Positions 8,586-17,288 of a DNA stretch of 64,000 nucleotides are shown here, piece after piece. The position numbers were made by a program, and so were the translations under genes. A model generated the notes under the pieces. It was not told the origin of the DNA. It saw only the letters and a list, made by a program, of their open reading frames with translations, and did no database searches. The stretch comes from Paracidobacterium acidisoli. GTDB lineage: Bacteria; Acidobacteriota; Terriglobia; Terriglobales; Acidobacteriaceae. Within the stretch, counting starts at the first letter, position 1. Each line of letters begins with the position of its first letter. The stretch is taken from NCBI RefSeq assembly GCF_003428625.2, contig NZ_QVQT02000003.1:186001-250000 (forward strand), written 5' to 3'.

Positions 8586-8602
8586 GGAATTGTGTCAATT
8601 CC
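8586..8602 (+). promoter_or_regulatory. Inverted repeat upstream of phzF-like gene, possible operator
   Basis: Perfect 7-bp inverted repeat GGAATTG-TGT-CAATTCC ending nine bases before the ATG at 8612. The size and place fit a regulator binding site or a small hairpin over the ribosome binding region. No regulator gene is adjacent. Confidence 0.35.
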
Positions 8603-8611
8603 GAAGAGCAT

Positions 8612-9505
8612 ATGAGAGAAATTGAATACCGTCTTTGCGATGTGTTCACGGAGACGCGGCTCGCAGGTAATCAGCTTGCGGTGTTTCTCGACGGTGGCGC
8701 GTTGACCGGTACGCAGATGCAGGCCCTGGCAAAAGAAACGAATCTTTCGGAAACAACATTTATTTGCCGGCGGGAAGCTGCAGTGGAAGCCGAACGCGGT
8801 GTGCGGGTGCGCATCTTCACCACACAGGAAGAGTTGCCGTTCGCAGGACATCCCACGCTGGGTACAGCGGCAACGATACGCGAGACATGCGCCGAATATG
8901 CGCACGCGGAGACCGTGCGGCTTGATTTGAATGCAGGCATAGTACCAGTGAGGTTTTCGCCGGAACGCAGTACGGGGGCATCTGTCTTCGGTGAAATGAC
9001 ACAGCCGGAGCCGGTCTTCGGTGCGTACCATCAGAGCGCGCAACTGGCGGCTATCCTGGGCCTTGCGGTGGAGGATCTGCACCCAGAGTGGAAGCCGCAG
9101 ACCGTCTCTACCGGTATGCCGTTCTGCATTGTGCCGCTGCGTTCCGTCGAGGCACTGGGAAGGCTGTCTCTCCATGCGCGAGAAGCGGACGACTATCTCC
9201 GCAGCACCGACGCAAAGTTTATCTATGCAATAGCGCCCGGGGAAGAAGGCACATGGAGGGCGCGAATGCAGTTTTACAACGGTGAGGACCCGGCGACGGG
9301 GTCGGCAGCAGGCTGCGCCACAGCATGGCTTGTCGCGCATGACCTGGCTGCCTCGGACAACGTTGTGCATCTCCGGCAGGGCATTGAAATGGGCCGGCCG
9401 AGCGGTATTTACGGCCGTGCAAAATTGAGCGATGGCCGGGTGAGCGAAGTGCGTATTGCGGGCAGCACTGTTTCTGTAGCAAAAGGACGGTTTTTCCTTG
9501 AGTGA
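8612..9505 (+). CDS. PhzF family isomerase-like protein
   Basis: 297 residues, usual length for the PhzF/diaminopimelate-epimerase-like fold. Diagnostic segments: DVFTETRLAGNQLAVF at the N-terminus, NLSETTFI with the conserved catalytic Glu47, TQEELPFAGHPTLGTA, and GEDPATGSAAGCATAW in the second half. Members are isomerases of largely unknown substrate; the phenazine role of PhzF itself does not follow from this match, and no other phenazine genes are present. Cytosolic, single gene. A 7-bp inverted repeat lies just upstream. Confidence 0.93.
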   Translation: MREIEYRLCDVFTETRLAGNQLAVFLDGGALTGTQMQALAKETNLSETTFICRREAAVEAERGVRVRIFTTQEELPFAGHPTLGTAATIRETCAEYAHAETVRLDLNAGIVPVRFSPERSTGASVFGEMTQPEPVFGAYHQSAQLAAILGLAVEDLHPEWKPQTVSTGMPFCIVPLRSVEALGRLSLHAREADDYLRSTDAKFIYAIAPGEEGTWRARMQFYNGEDPATGSAAGCATAWLVAHDLAASDNVVHLRQGIEMGRPSGIYGRAKLSDGRVSEVRIAGSTVSVAKGRFFLE

Positions 9506-10019
9506 TTCACATGCTTTCAACAGAGGCAGAATGCAGAAGTAGCAGCAATGACAATACGAATGTGATTGAGGGCGTGAATCTACGCCAAAAGTAATCTGTT
9601 TCTTCGCTTATTGTTCTCCATTTACACGGTGCGTCAGTCTCCGTACTCTTGGCAAGCGTTCCCCCAAAAAGGAACCAGCTTTCGCCGATTGATAAACAAC
9701 TTAATTTGAGCAGAGGCGCATTTCATGCGCGTTCCTGCCGTTTCGGTTATGCGCGGAATGAAGCACTCCGTGAAAGTGCCGAAGCGGAATAAGGCCCGCG
9801 GGCAATCATGAAATGAGCTTCTGCTCTCCGCATCCTGGTCCGAACCGGAGGGCGGCTCCGCGTCTTTTTGCGCGCTGGGAACAGCGCTGCCACGCGGCAG
9901 CGACTGTGCGCTTTCTTTCGGACCAGGTGCGGCCAACGGAAACCCCCTGCGGGTGCATGCGCGATATGTGTGCCTGTATGAAGCAGCCTTGCCGTGCTCG
10001 CGAGGCGGTCAGGAAGACC
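9506..10019. other. Long intergenic region, no supported gene
   Basis: 514 bases between phzF and the receiver protein. The receiver frame stays open leftward to 9813 but that part is Cys/Arg-rich and matches no domain, so I treat it as leader. The first 300 bases look lower in GC than their neighbours. Only a small hairpin (GGCGT-GAATCT-ACGCC near 9572) is visible; no tRNA, repeat or terminator is clear. Confidence 0.5.
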
Positions 10020-10457
10020 ATGAGGCCTAAAAAAACGATTCTGTGCGTCGATCACAATGAGCAGGCTCTTGCCGTGCGTAAATTTATGCTGGAAACCCGT
10101 GGCTATCGGGTGATTACCGCTCTTTCGAGCGAAGAAGCTCTGGAGGTGTTCCGCAATGGCGGAATCGATCTGGTGCTGAGCGATCTGCTGATGCCGCAAA
10201 TGGACGGCAATGAGTTGGTCCGGCGGATGAAGGACATGACGCCCGAGGTGCCGACGATTCTGATGAGCGGTACGGTGAAAGCATTTGAGCGCGCCAACCG
10301 CGCCGATGCGTTTCTGCCTAAAGGTGCATGCACTCCTGTGGAGATGCTGGAGCGGATTCGCATTATGATCGCCCGCAAGCGCGGACCCAGGAAGACACTT
10401 CGGCCGGCGTTTCACGAGATGAGCCGGGCAATGCAGGAAACGGTGGGCGCAGCCTGA
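10020..10457 (+). CDS. Single-domain response regulator (receiver protein)
   Basis: 145 residues from ATG 10020 (MRPKKTILCVDH), which follows AGGAAG closely. It is a CheY-like receiver: acidic residue Asp11 (second acidic position is His12), phospho-acceptor Asp55 in LVLSDLLMPQMDG, Ser83 (LMSGT) and Lys101 (FLPKG). About 25 basic residues follow and no DNA-binding output domain, so it acts through protein contact or as a phosphate sink. No histidine kinase lies nearby. An in-frame extension up to 9813 exists but has no domain support. Confidence 0.85.
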   Translation: MRPKKTILCVDHNEQALAVRKFMLETRGYRVITALSSEEALEVFRNGGIDLVLSDLLMPQMDGNELVRRMKDMTPEVPTILMSGTVKAFERANRADAFLPKGACTPVEMLERIRIMIARKRGPRKTLRPAFHEMSRAMQETVGAA

Positions 10458-10475
10458 AGCTGACGACGCACGATT

Positions 10476-10481
10476 TACAAT
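10476..10481 (+). promoter_or_regulatory. -10 box of ABC ATPase gene, leaderless arrangement
   Basis: TACAAT ending six bases before the GTG start at 10488. Transcription would begin at the start codon, and no Shine-Dalgarno motif is present. This is the same geometry as at 1776-1791 and 54556-54567. Confidence 0.4.
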
Positions 10482-10487
10482 CGCAGA

Positions 10488-11201
10488 GTGCAGCCGATTA
10501 TTACCGCAGAGAATCTGGTCAAGGTTTACAAGTCCGGCAGGATAGAAGTCATGGCGCTTCGCAGCGCGACTTTCTCCGTTGACCGAGGCGAGTTTGTCAG
10601 CATTGTCGGTCCTTCCGGGAGCGGCAAGTCGACACTGTTCTATCTGCTCGGAGGGCTGACGCAGGCCACTTCCGGACGGGTAGTAATCGACGGTGTGGAC
10701 TTCGCGTCGCTCGGTGATACGGACCGTACACGGATGCGGAAGTCGAAGATCGGCTTTATCTTTCAGCGGTTCAATCTGCTGCCCACATTATCGGCGCGAG
10801 CGAATATCGCCATTGCGCATGAGATTTCGGGCAGCAGTGAGCCGCTGGATCAGAAGTATCTGACGCATCTCACGGATCTGCTGGGAATCAGCGGACGGCT
10901 GGATCACCGTCCCTCAGAGCTTTCCGGCGGTGAACAGCAGCGGGTGGCGATTGCCCGTGCGCTGATCACCCGGCCGGCCATTGTGCTCGCGGATGAGCCG
11001 ACGGGGAATCTCGATACGGAGAACTCGGACATTGTGCTTGAAATGCTGCGCCGCTCCAATAAGGAGTTCCGGCAAACCGTTCTGATGATCACGCACAATC
11101 CGGAGGCAGCATCGGTCGGCGACCGCATCATTCATATGCGTGACGGCCACATTACGGGTATCGAGGCCGGAAAGGGCGCAGTGGAGACCCACCAGTGGTA
11201 A
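10488..11201 (+). CDS. ABC transporter ATP-binding protein, LolD/MacB type
   Basis: 237 residues from a GTG start. Walker A GPSGSGKST at 41-49, Q-loop FIFQRFNLLPTLSARANI, signature LSGGEQQRVAIARAL, Walker B IVLADEPTGNLDTENS and the switch histidine in MITHNP: a complete ATPase of the LolCDE/MacB/FtsE superfamily that works with FtsX-like permeases. No permease gene is adjacent, so the partner is encoded elsewhere and the substrate cannot be named. It follows the receiver gene by 30 bases but has its own -10-like box. Confidence 0.93.
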   Translation: MQPIITAENLVKVYKSGRIEVMALRSATFSVDRGEFVSIVGPSGSGKSTLFYLLGGLTQATSGRVVIDGVDFASLGDTDRTRMRKSKIGFIFQRFNLLPTLSARANIAIAHEISGSSEPLDQKYLTHLTDLLGISGRLDHRPSELSGGEQQRVAIARALITRPAIVLADEPTGNLDTENSDIVLEMLRRSNKEFRQTVLMITHNPEAASVGDRIIHMRDGHITGIEAGKGAVETHQW

Positions 11202-11261
11202 CGGAAAGACTCGGCTGCGTTGACCTTGTTGGGGCCGACCGATATACTCAGTGAGTACCAA

Positions 11262-11336
11262 GCGGGAGTAGCTCAGTGGTAGAGCATCGCCTTGCCAAGG
11301 CGAGGGTCGCGGGTTCAAGTCCCGTCTCCCGCTCCA
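11262..11336 (+). tRNA. tRNA-Gly (GCC)
   Basis: Full cloverleaf: acceptor GCGGGAG/CTCCCGC, D arm GCTC-AGTGGTA-GAGC, anticodon arm TCGCC-TTGCCAA-GGCGA with anticodon GCC, T arm GCGGG-TTCAAGT-CCCGT, and encoded CCA. Followed after 62 bases by tRNA-Cys, probably in one transcript. Confidence 0.96.
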
Positions 11337-11398
11337 GTCGACAAGACTGTTCCATGGTTGGCTTCGAGCCTGTCCTCTGCGATAGAATTCCCTGTTAC

Positions 11399-11473
11399 GG
11401 CGCGGTACCCAAGCGGTAAGGGAGAGGTCTGCAAAACCTTTATGCGTCGGTTCGATTCCGACCCGCGCCTCCA
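11399..11473 (+). tRNA. tRNA-Cys (GCA), second copy
   Basis: Acceptor GGCGCGG/CCGCGCC, anticodon arm GAGGT-CTGCAAA-ACCTT with anticodon GCA, T arm GTCGG-TTCGATT-CCGAC, discriminator U and CCA. This is the canonical bacterial tRNA-Cys body (GGCGCG... acceptor). Confidence 0.95.
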
Positions 11474-11765
11474 TTCCCTCCTGTATTTTTCCTGCATGCC
11501 ATCTGTTCATTCATTGTCAGGTTGGATGACTGTGGACACACAGCACATTTCTCGCTCCTGAATCCTGGGGCCGCTGATGTACAATTCCGTGAATTTCTCC
11601 CTTTCTCATGATGGGATTGCTCGCCTGAACTCCGCGGGCAGAACGTATAGCCCGATCCGGTCATGGAATTCTCTCCCGGGAGTCATCTGGTAACAGGTGG
11701 CGAGTGTGCCGATGCGGAAGCCATGCCGCGGAGGCTGACTTCTGTGTGTCCTCAAGGGGTTGATG

Positions 11766-13076
11766 ATGCTGAGAGTTCTGCTGTTTGCAGGTTTTCTTGT
11801 TGCGTACATCGTTTGGGTACTGGCGTGTCTGCGGGCTTCGAACAAGCTGCAGAGCGATGCAGTCAAAGGGCACACATTCTGGGCTTCAGAACTGCTTCTG
11901 CTGCTGAACTACGGCGCGTTTTTCGGCTTCATCTGGATATTGTCAGGGCTATGGAGCCTGCGCCTGGTCGTTATGTTCCTGCTTGCATCGCAGCTCGGTA
12001 CCCTGGTATCTCTGGGAATGGCGGCGCTGCTGGGCGCAGAGACGCCGAAGAGCGCCATGCGGGCTATGTGGATGGCCGTCGAGCTGCAAATGCAGCAGCC
12101 GATGCTCTTTAAAGTCATGACCTGGCTGACGGGAATCGTCTTCTGGTGCTATCCGATCGTGGCCGGTGTGATCTACTTCCGGCATCCGCTGTATTCAGGT
12201 GTCGTGAAGATTCTGATGGTGAAATATTCGCTCCTGCTGCTGATTCTGGGCGGCTATCCGCTGATGCTGGTGGTGCTCATCGGGCTCCTGGCTTCCGAGA
12301 ACCTCGATGAGGAGACACGCCAGGGAATCTTTATCAATCAGCTCGGAGGCATGATCCCGACCGCGCTCTTCGTGGCTCTGGCACTGTGGGCCTTTGGGGC
12401 AGGCGGAGTGAATCACAGCTTTGACATGGCGGCTCTCTCGGGGACACTTTCTCTGCGGACCCTGCTGCTGCTGCTGCTCTTTTTTGCATGTGTGGTGTTG
12501 CTTCCCTATCTGATCGGAAGCAAAAGAGCACGTCGCCGCCGGCTCGATTTCCTGCAGGAGCAGAGTGGATTTATTGCCGGTCTGGTGGACGTTCTGGAAT
12601 CTCCTACACCGCTCACATGGCAGGAAAAGCTGACGAAGCTGCGTGGCGAACTGGCCGATCGCCGGACGAAGCTTGTCGATGACGAGGTTTCGCTGCAGAT
12701 GAAAGCGGAGCTGGATGCAGGCTCCGAGGTGCCTCCGCAGCTGACCCTGGCAGCTGAAGCCCTCAAAAATACCAGTGGCGTGGATGCTCGATTTCTCTTT
12801 TCGGGCAGTCTGAACAAACTCGAAGAAGAGGTATCGGAAATCGCGGCGGATCTGCAGTCACGGCCGCCAGCCGGGGTCGAGGCAGCCGCGGCGTTGTGGA
12901 GCAAAAAATATGAGACGCGCAAAGCAGATCTGGCGAAAGAGATGGAATCTGCCACAACGAAAAAGACGCTGGTGACCGTTGGGATGGGCGCAGCTGCCAC
13001 GACAATCGTGAGCGCCATTCTGAGCGAGGTGGGTAAAGCGGCCTGGACAGTCATTTCCCAGCACGCGGTTCGATAA
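11766..13076 (+). CDS. Polytopic membrane protein of unknown function
   Basis: About 436 residues. ATG 11766 is chosen because AAGGGG ends six bases upstream; ATG 11763 is possible. The N-terminal ~250 residues hold about seven hydrophobic helices, including Leu-rich runs near LLLLNYGAFFGFIW and LRTLLLLLLFFACVVLL. A basic stretch (KRARRRR) then starts a cytosolic, charged helical region of ~140 residues, and the end (TLVTVGMGAAATTIVSAIL) may be one more helix. I do not recognise a family. The 292 bases before it, after tRNA-Cys, show no feature. It converges with a TPR gene 15 bases downstream, so it is a single-gene unit. Confidence 0.8.
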   Translation: MLRVLLFAGFLVAYIVWVLACLRASNKLQSDAVKGHTFWASELLLLLNYGAFFGFIWILSGLWSLRLVVMFLLASQLGTLVSLGMAALLGAETPKSAMRAMWMAVELQMQQPMLFKVMTWLTGIVFWCYPIVAGVIYFRHPLYSGVVKILMVKYSLLLLILGGYPLMLVVLIGLLASENLDEETRQGIFINQLGGMIPTALFVALALWAFGAGGVNHSFDMAALSGTLSLRTLLLLLLFFACVVLLPYLIGSKRARRRRLDFLQEQSGFIAGLVDVLESPTPLTWQEKLTKLRGELADRRTKLVDDEVSLQMKAELDAGSEVPPQLTLAAEALKNTSGVDARFLFSGSLNKLEEEVSEIAADLQSRPPAGVEAAAALWSKKYETRKADLAKEMESATTKKTLVTVGMGAAATTIVSAILSEVGKAAWTVISQHAVR

Positions 13077-13091
13077 AGGAGCCGCTCCGTT

Positions 13092-13889
13092 TTACTGCTG
13101 GATGCGCTGTTCTGCCATCAGGTGCGCGAACTCCGCGGTCGTGCGAAGAGTGGCCAGCTCCTCGTCGCCGAATATTTTTCTGCGGTCGTCAAAGCCTTCG
13201 TCGATGGCCTTGCGCAGATATTTCAGTGCCTGTTGCTGCATACCTGCCTGGGCGAAGAGTTTTGCCAGACAATAGTCCTGGCGGGCGCGCTCGTGGAGAG
13301 GCGAAGATTCGGAGACCATCTGGACCGAAGTGCCTTCGAAGACATGCGGATCGAGCAGGAAGGCCTTGCGGTACTCTTCGGAACCCTTCCGGAATTTGCC
13401 ATCGGCAAAATAAGCGGTGCCCAGATTACTGTACATGGCCGCGGCGCGCGGTGAGAGATGGATCGCCCGCCGGTAATAGCGCTCGGCCTTGTGATAGTCC
13501 TTTTCGGCGTAATAGATCGCTCCCAGATTGTTCAGCGCCTCAGGGTAATTGTGATTCAGAGATATGGCGCGCTCATAATCGAGCTTCGCTTCCTTCAGCG
13601 CGAACATGTGGTGATAAGCGATGCCGATTTTATTCCAGATGATGGCGGAATCCTTCGGACCCTGTCGATAGGCATCGATGGCGGCCAGATACTGCTGATG
13701 AAACATCAGCAGATCGCCTCGCATTTCCGGAGACAGGCTGGCCATCTCATTGGCTGCGGGGACAACGACCGGCTGATAGGGCGGCGCCTGAGGCTCCGCG
13801 GCGAAGGCTTTCGGGCTACCGCAGAAAAGTGCTGCAAAAATTAAGGAACTGCAGACCCTGAGGACCGGAGTAACAGGAACAGATTTCAT
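13092..13889 (-). CDS. Exported TPR protein
   Basis: 265 residues from ATG 13889, which follows GGGAGG at five bases (a GTG two codons upstream is weaker). The signal peptide ends near CGSPKAFAAE. At least four TPR units are visible at ~75-215 (YPEALNNLGAIYYAEKDY, AAAMYSNLGTAYFADGKF). TPRs bind protein partners; the location should be periplasmic. No catalytic part. It diverges from nothing obvious: the next gene upstream on this strand ends in a strong terminator at 14054-14087. Confidence 0.88.
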   Translation of the reverse strand: MKSVPVTPVLRVCSSLIFAALFCGSPKAFAAEPQAPPYQPVVVPAANEMASLSPEMRGDLLMFHQQYLAAIDAYRQGPKDSAIIWNKIGIAYHHMFALKEAKLDYERAISLNHNYPEALNNLGAIYYAEKDYHKAERYYRRAIHLSPRAAAMYSNLGTAYFADGKFRKGSEEYRKAFLLDPHVFEGTSVQMVSESSPLHERARQDYCLAKLFAQAGMQQQALKYLRKAIDEGFDDRRKIFGDEELATLRTTAEFAHLMAEQRIQQ

Positions 13890-14053
13890 GTGCACCTCCC
13901 GTCCGCCAAAGAGACGGAGCGAAATGCGTTTTACATATTGCTCCTTATCGGGTGCGTCTGGGAAGGGGAAGAGGCAAGAAAATTATCAGTTCATCAACAG
14001 TGCTGCTGTAATTCCCGGAGTGGTTTTCCATCCTGAAATGAAAACCGGACATA

Positions 14054-14087
14054 AAAGAGCCCGGAAGGCCTGCCTCCCGGGCTCTTT
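14054..14087 (-). terminator. Rho-independent terminator of YfgM-like gene
   Basis: An 11-bp stem AAAGAGCCCGG/CCGGGCTCTTT with an 11-base-class loop; on the minus strand it is followed by TTAT. It lies 16 bases after the stop at 14103. Confidence 0.75.
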
Positions 14088-14102
14088 GTATTTTATTTCG
14101 TG

Positions 14103-14813
14103 CTACTTCAGCGTCTGCAGCTTCTGTGTGGCGATCATGCCGGCAGCGGTTTCTTTATCCTGATCTTTAAGTTCAGCATAGAGACGCTTCGCTTCCTGCG
14201 GGCGGCTGATTTCATACAGGGCGGCAAGCTGAAGTTTGGCGGCGCCGGCCGGAACCGTGACGGTGGGATTTTTGATCAGCCCCTGAAGGAGGTCGATGGC
14301 CTGTGAGTCGCGGCCGGTCTGGTGGTACACATTGGCCAGAGCGGCCTTTGCCAGAGCTGCAAGATTGCTGTCCATCGAGCCGGAAGCCTTCTTCAGATCG
14401 GATTCGGCGGCAGAGCTCTGTCCCAGATCGAGCTCCGTGAGGCCGGTAAAGTAGCGGGCATTTGCGCCCACCCGGAGCCAGCCATAATCATTCGCAACCT
14501 GGGAAAAGAGAGGATAAGCAGCTTTGGCACGCTGGACCGCGGTGGCATACGACGGCTGGCCGGGATCGGCCGGCTGTCCAGGCTGGCTCAGCGGCGTTTC
14601 GTAGATGTTCATCGCCTGTCCGAACAGGCCTTCTGCTTTGGATTCGCGCGAAGTATAGATCAGGACGGCGGTAACGATGACTGCGGCCACGATGACTACA
14701 GTGACAGCGGTTTTGATGACAAGGCCGCGATGTTCGCTGACCCAGTCGAGGCTGGAAGCCGTCGCATCGACGAAGCTGTCCTGTTTAAGCGCGTGACGTG
14801 TCTGAGTGTCCAC
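14103..14813 (-). CDS. YfgM-like membrane-anchored TPR protein
   Basis: 236 residues from a GTG start with GAAGGA before it. A short cytosolic N-terminus, one membrane helix (~31-52, VIKTAVTVVIVAAVIVTAVL), then a periplasmic helical region of TPR-like repeats. This is the layout of YfgM/TPR_21 proteins, which in Enterobacteria attach to the Sec translocon and periplasmic chaperones (family knowledge). Here there is no bamB or hisS neighbour, so only the class can be inferred. Ends in a clear terminator. Confidence 0.8.
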   Translation of the reverse strand: MDTQTRHALKQDSFVDATASSLDWVSEHRGLVIKTAVTVVIVAAVIVTAVLIYTSRESKAEGLFGQAMNIYETPLSQPGQPADPGQPSYATAVQRAKAAYPLFSQVANDYGWLRVGANARYFTGLTELDLGQSSAAESDLKKASGSMDSNLAALAKAALANVYHQTGRDSQAIDLLQGLIKNPTVTVPAGAAKLQLAALYEISRPQEAKRLYAELKDQDKETAAGMIATQKLQTLK

Positions 14814-14980
14814 GAAATTCCTTCGACAATCCTTCCGGGCAGGAACTGGCAGACTGGCAGGGGGTCTCTCGGCTGTCTGCGTAAGATATCAAAAGTCTAG
14901 CAGCGCCCGGTGGGAGGGTCAAACACGCAGAACCCGGCGGCACGGACGATCCGGCCCTCCGGGCTCCCGTTTTTTTGACT

Positions 14981-15361
14981 TTATGCAGCGCGGATAATGT
15001 CCTGAATCTCGCCGTTTTCAATCTTTTCCTGGCAGTCGATACAGTAGGGCGTCCAGGGAAGCGCCTCAAGCCGCTTGACGCCGATTGGGTTGCCGCACTG
15101 CAGGCACTCTCCATAATTGCCTTCGCGGATGCGCTCAAGAGCAAGACGCACCAAAGAGAGCTGTGTATGCCCCTGCGTGCCCTGGGTGTAGATCAGCTCC
15201 TTCTGATAGGACATGACTGCCTGATCGGCGACATCCTGGGTATCTGCCGCAACAGCCTGACGGCCCTGCTTCACCGTGCTCAGCATGGAATGCTCCAGCA
15301 TGCGCTGCTGCTGACGGAGTTTCTCTTCAAGTCGTTCGACGGAGAGGGAATGATTTGTCAC
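14981..15361 (-). CDS. DksA/TraR-type C4 zinc finger protein
   Basis: 126 residues from GTG 15361, with AGGAG nine bases before it. A helical coiled-coil-like N-terminal part (~8-80) is followed by a C4 zinc finger with Cys86, Cys89, Cys107 and Cys110 (GECLQCGNPIG, YCIDCQEK). DksA family proteins enter the RNA polymerase secondary channel and modify promoter response with ppGpp; whether this one has the acidic tip residues needed is uncertain. It could also be a YocK/TraR-like general stress protein. Single gene. Confidence 0.88.
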   Translation of the reverse strand: MTNHSLSVERLEEKLRQQQRMLEHSMLSTVKQGRQAVAADTQDVADQAVMSYQKELIYTQGTQGHTQLSLVRLALERIREGNYGECLQCGNPIGVKRLEALPWTPYCIDCQEKIENGEIQDIIRAA

Positions 15362-15488
15362 TTCGCTCGACTCCTGATGGCGTGACTCACGTACGAATTA
15401 CAACCATTTGACGCAGGAACCGAAGAAAGATTTGTTTTCCTTTTCCGGAAATAGCAGTTTTCCGGCAGAAAAAGTGAAGACGCTTTGG

Positions 15489-16250
15489 TTATTTTCCGGA
15501 ACCTGCAGGAACGACCTGGATTTCAAAGAGCTTCGGCCAGAGTTTGCCGGTGATGAAAAGGCGGTCATGCTGTGCATCCCAGGCAATGCCGTTGAGGACT
15601 GCACCCGGATCATGGAGCTCGGAAGCAGGGATAATGCCGGTCAGATCAATCCAGCCAAGAACTTTGCCGGTTTGCGGAGAGATTCGCACGATTTTATTCG
15701 TGTACCAGACGTTGGCATAGATCTCGCCGTGAACGTATTCGAGCTCGTTGAGCTGGGTGACGGGCTTGCCGTGATCGGTGACGGAAAGCCGGCGTACGAC
15801 AGCGAAGGTATCGGGATTGAGAAATCGCAGCACAGCGGTTCCATCACTGAGGATGAGGTGTCTGCCATCCTGGGTCAGCCCCCATCCTTCACCGCTGTAA
15901 TGCAGCGTTTTCAGGAGACGAAAGCTGAAGCGGTCGTAAACAAAAGCAAGGTGCGCCTTCCACGTGAGCTGAATGAGAGTGCTGCCCCACTCGGTGAGGC
16001 CTTCGCCGAAGTACTGAGCGGGCAGATCGAGATGCTGTAAAACCCGACCGGTAGTGAGGTCATCCATGCGAAGAGAAGAGCGGCCGTTGAGCCCGGTGCT
16101 CTCATAGAGCTGTCCACCGGTAAAGACGAGCCCCTGAGTAAAGGCCTGCGGATCATGCGGCCAGGAATGGACGACGCGAAAGGTCGAAGTCTGCGCGCAA
16201 AGTGTCAAAGGCGCAGTAAAGAGCAAAAGGAGCAGAATGAGGCGGCGCAT
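15489..16250 (-). CDS. Glutaminyl-peptide cyclotransferase (glutamine cyclotransferase family)
   Basis: 253 residues with a signal peptide (MRRLILLLLLFTAPLTLCAQ). The mature part fits the plant-type glutamine cyclotransferase, a five-bladed propeller that turns N-terminal Gln into pyroglutamate: DPQAFTQGLVF, GQLYESTGLNGRSSL, YFGEGLTEW, ELEYVHGEIYANVW and VLNGIAWD. Predicted periplasmic or secreted. Reads away from the 16332 gene; promoters of both lie in the 81 bases between. Confidence 0.93.
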   Translation of the reverse strand: MRRLILLLLLFTAPLTLCAQTSTFRVVHSWPHDPQAFTQGLVFTGGQLYESTGLNGRSSLRMDDLTTGRVLQHLDLPAQYFGEGLTEWGSTLIQLTWKAHLAFVYDRFSFRLLKTLHYSGEGWGLTQDGRHLILSDGTAVLRFLNPDTFAVVRRLSVTDHGKPVTQLNELEYVHGEIYANVWYTNKIVRISPQTGKVLGWIDLTGIIPASELHDPGAVLNGIAWDAQHDRLFITGKLWPKLFEIQVVPAGSGK

Positions 16251-16331
16251 GGCGATAAAGCCAGCTTACCCTGTCATGTTCGAGGACGTGACTTGTTGCG
16301 GCTGCGATGCTCCATTTACTCTGGAGATGCC

Positions 16332-16730
16332 ATGTATGAAGACTTTCGCGTAACCGACCGCTGGACCGGCGAAGAGCTGCACTGCCGCTGGATCGCCAAC
16401 ATTGTGGCGATTGCCACGCGCCATGCCGATGCCGTCGATATTCGCTATGACGTGAGCGGACGCCCGGTGTGGATTGCCATGCCGTATCAGGCCTGGGGCG
16501 AGCAGAAGCAGCGTACGGGACACATCATTACCGATGCGCTGGCCGCTCAGGCCGCGGGACGCTACCTGAAGCAGGCGGTCGAGTCCGGTTACGACAATGG
16601 CCGTGAGATGTACACGATGAGCACGGAGGAAGTGCTGGAGCATGTGGATGCCGTGCTGAAGGAAGCAGGGCACACCAGCAAGCTTCCCCCGCTGATGCCG
16701 ATGAGCGACGACGCTCAGCCGAACCTCTGA
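16332..16730 (+). CDS. Conserved-looking cytosolic protein, unknown function
   Basis: 132 residues from ATG 16332, preceded by GGAG. A longer in-frame reading to 16155 would run over the neighbouring gene's start and looks basic and unstructured, so it is rejected. The protein is mixed alpha/beta with no signal peptide or membrane helix. Segments such as FRVTDRWTGEELHCRW and VEVLEHVDAVLKEAG-like helices suggest a folded cytosolic domain, but I recognise no family. It converges with apt, 10 bases apart. Confidence 0.75.
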   Translation: MYEDFRVTDRWTGEELHCRWIANIVAIATRHADAVDIRYDVSGRPVWIAMPYQAWGEQKQRTGHIITDALAAQAAGRYLKQAVESGYDNGREMYTMSTEEVLEHVDAVLKEAGHTSKLPPLMPMSDDAQPNL

Positions 16731-16740
16731 TTCCGGCCTG

Positions 16741-17280
16741 CTATTCGTCGTAGTGCAGCAAACTGAAGACGTCGAAATCCGGGAAGCGGCTGCGTCCCTT
16801 CAGAAAATCCAGCTCGAGGGCGAAACCGAGACCGGCGATCTCTCCACCCAGTTGCCGGACCAGCTTGATGGTCGCCTCCATGGTGCCGCCGGTAGCGAGC
16901 AGGTCATCGACGATGATGACACGCTGGCCGGGCTCGATGGCGTCCTGATGGATCTCGAGCGTATCGGTTCCATATTCAAGATCGTAGGTAACGCGCGCGA
17001 CCGGAGCCGGCAGCTTGCGTGGCTTGCGCACCGGAACGAAGCCGGCGTTGAGGCGATAGGCAAGCGCGGGGCCAAAGATAAAGCCGCGGGCCTCGATACC
17101 CAGGACCAGGTCAATATCGCGTCCGATGTAGTGTTCGGCCAGCGCGTCAATCAGCGAAGCGAAGCCATACTTGTCCTTGAGCAGGGTAGTGATGTCGTAA
17201 AAGAGAATCCCGGGTTTGGGGAAGTCGGGGACGGTGCGTACCAGCGCCTTGAGATGATCGCAGTTCGGTGAACGAGACAT
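16741..17280 (-). CDS. apt: Adenine phosphoribosyltransferase
   Basis: 179 residues, typical length. Converts adenine and PRPP to AMP in purine salvage. The type I PRTase PRPP loop is [14 protein letters not shown]; the N-terminal signature is [16 protein letters not shown] and the flexible loop region [10 protein letters not shown]. Cytosolic. It lies eight bases downstream of the acylphosphatase gene in the same direction, so the two are probably co-transcribed; the pairing has no known metabolic logic. Confidence 0.97.
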   Translation of the reverse strand: MSRSPNCDHLKALVRTVPDFPKPGILFYDITTLLKDKYGFASLIDALAEHYIGRDIDLVLGIEARGFIFGPALAYRLNAGFVPVRKPRKLPAPVARVTYDLEYGTDTLEIHQDAIEPGQRVIIVDDLLATGGTMEATIKLVRQLGGEIAGLGFALELDFLKGRSRFPDFDVFSLLHYDE

Positions 17281-17288
17281 GAGTTGGA

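Noticed and set aside
8612-9505. Phenazine biosynthesis gene
   Set aside because: PhzF-fold proteins are widespread isomerases; no phzA-G neighbours exist, so the pathway is not supported.
9813-10019. N-terminal extension of the receiver protein
   Set aside because: Cys/Arg-rich sequence without domain match; the ATG at 10020 has AGGAAG and starts exactly at the receiver fold.
14930-14975. GC-rich hairpin after the DksA-like gene as terminator
   Set aside because: Pairing is patchy and the T-run (minus strand A-run) lies on the wrong side of the stem.
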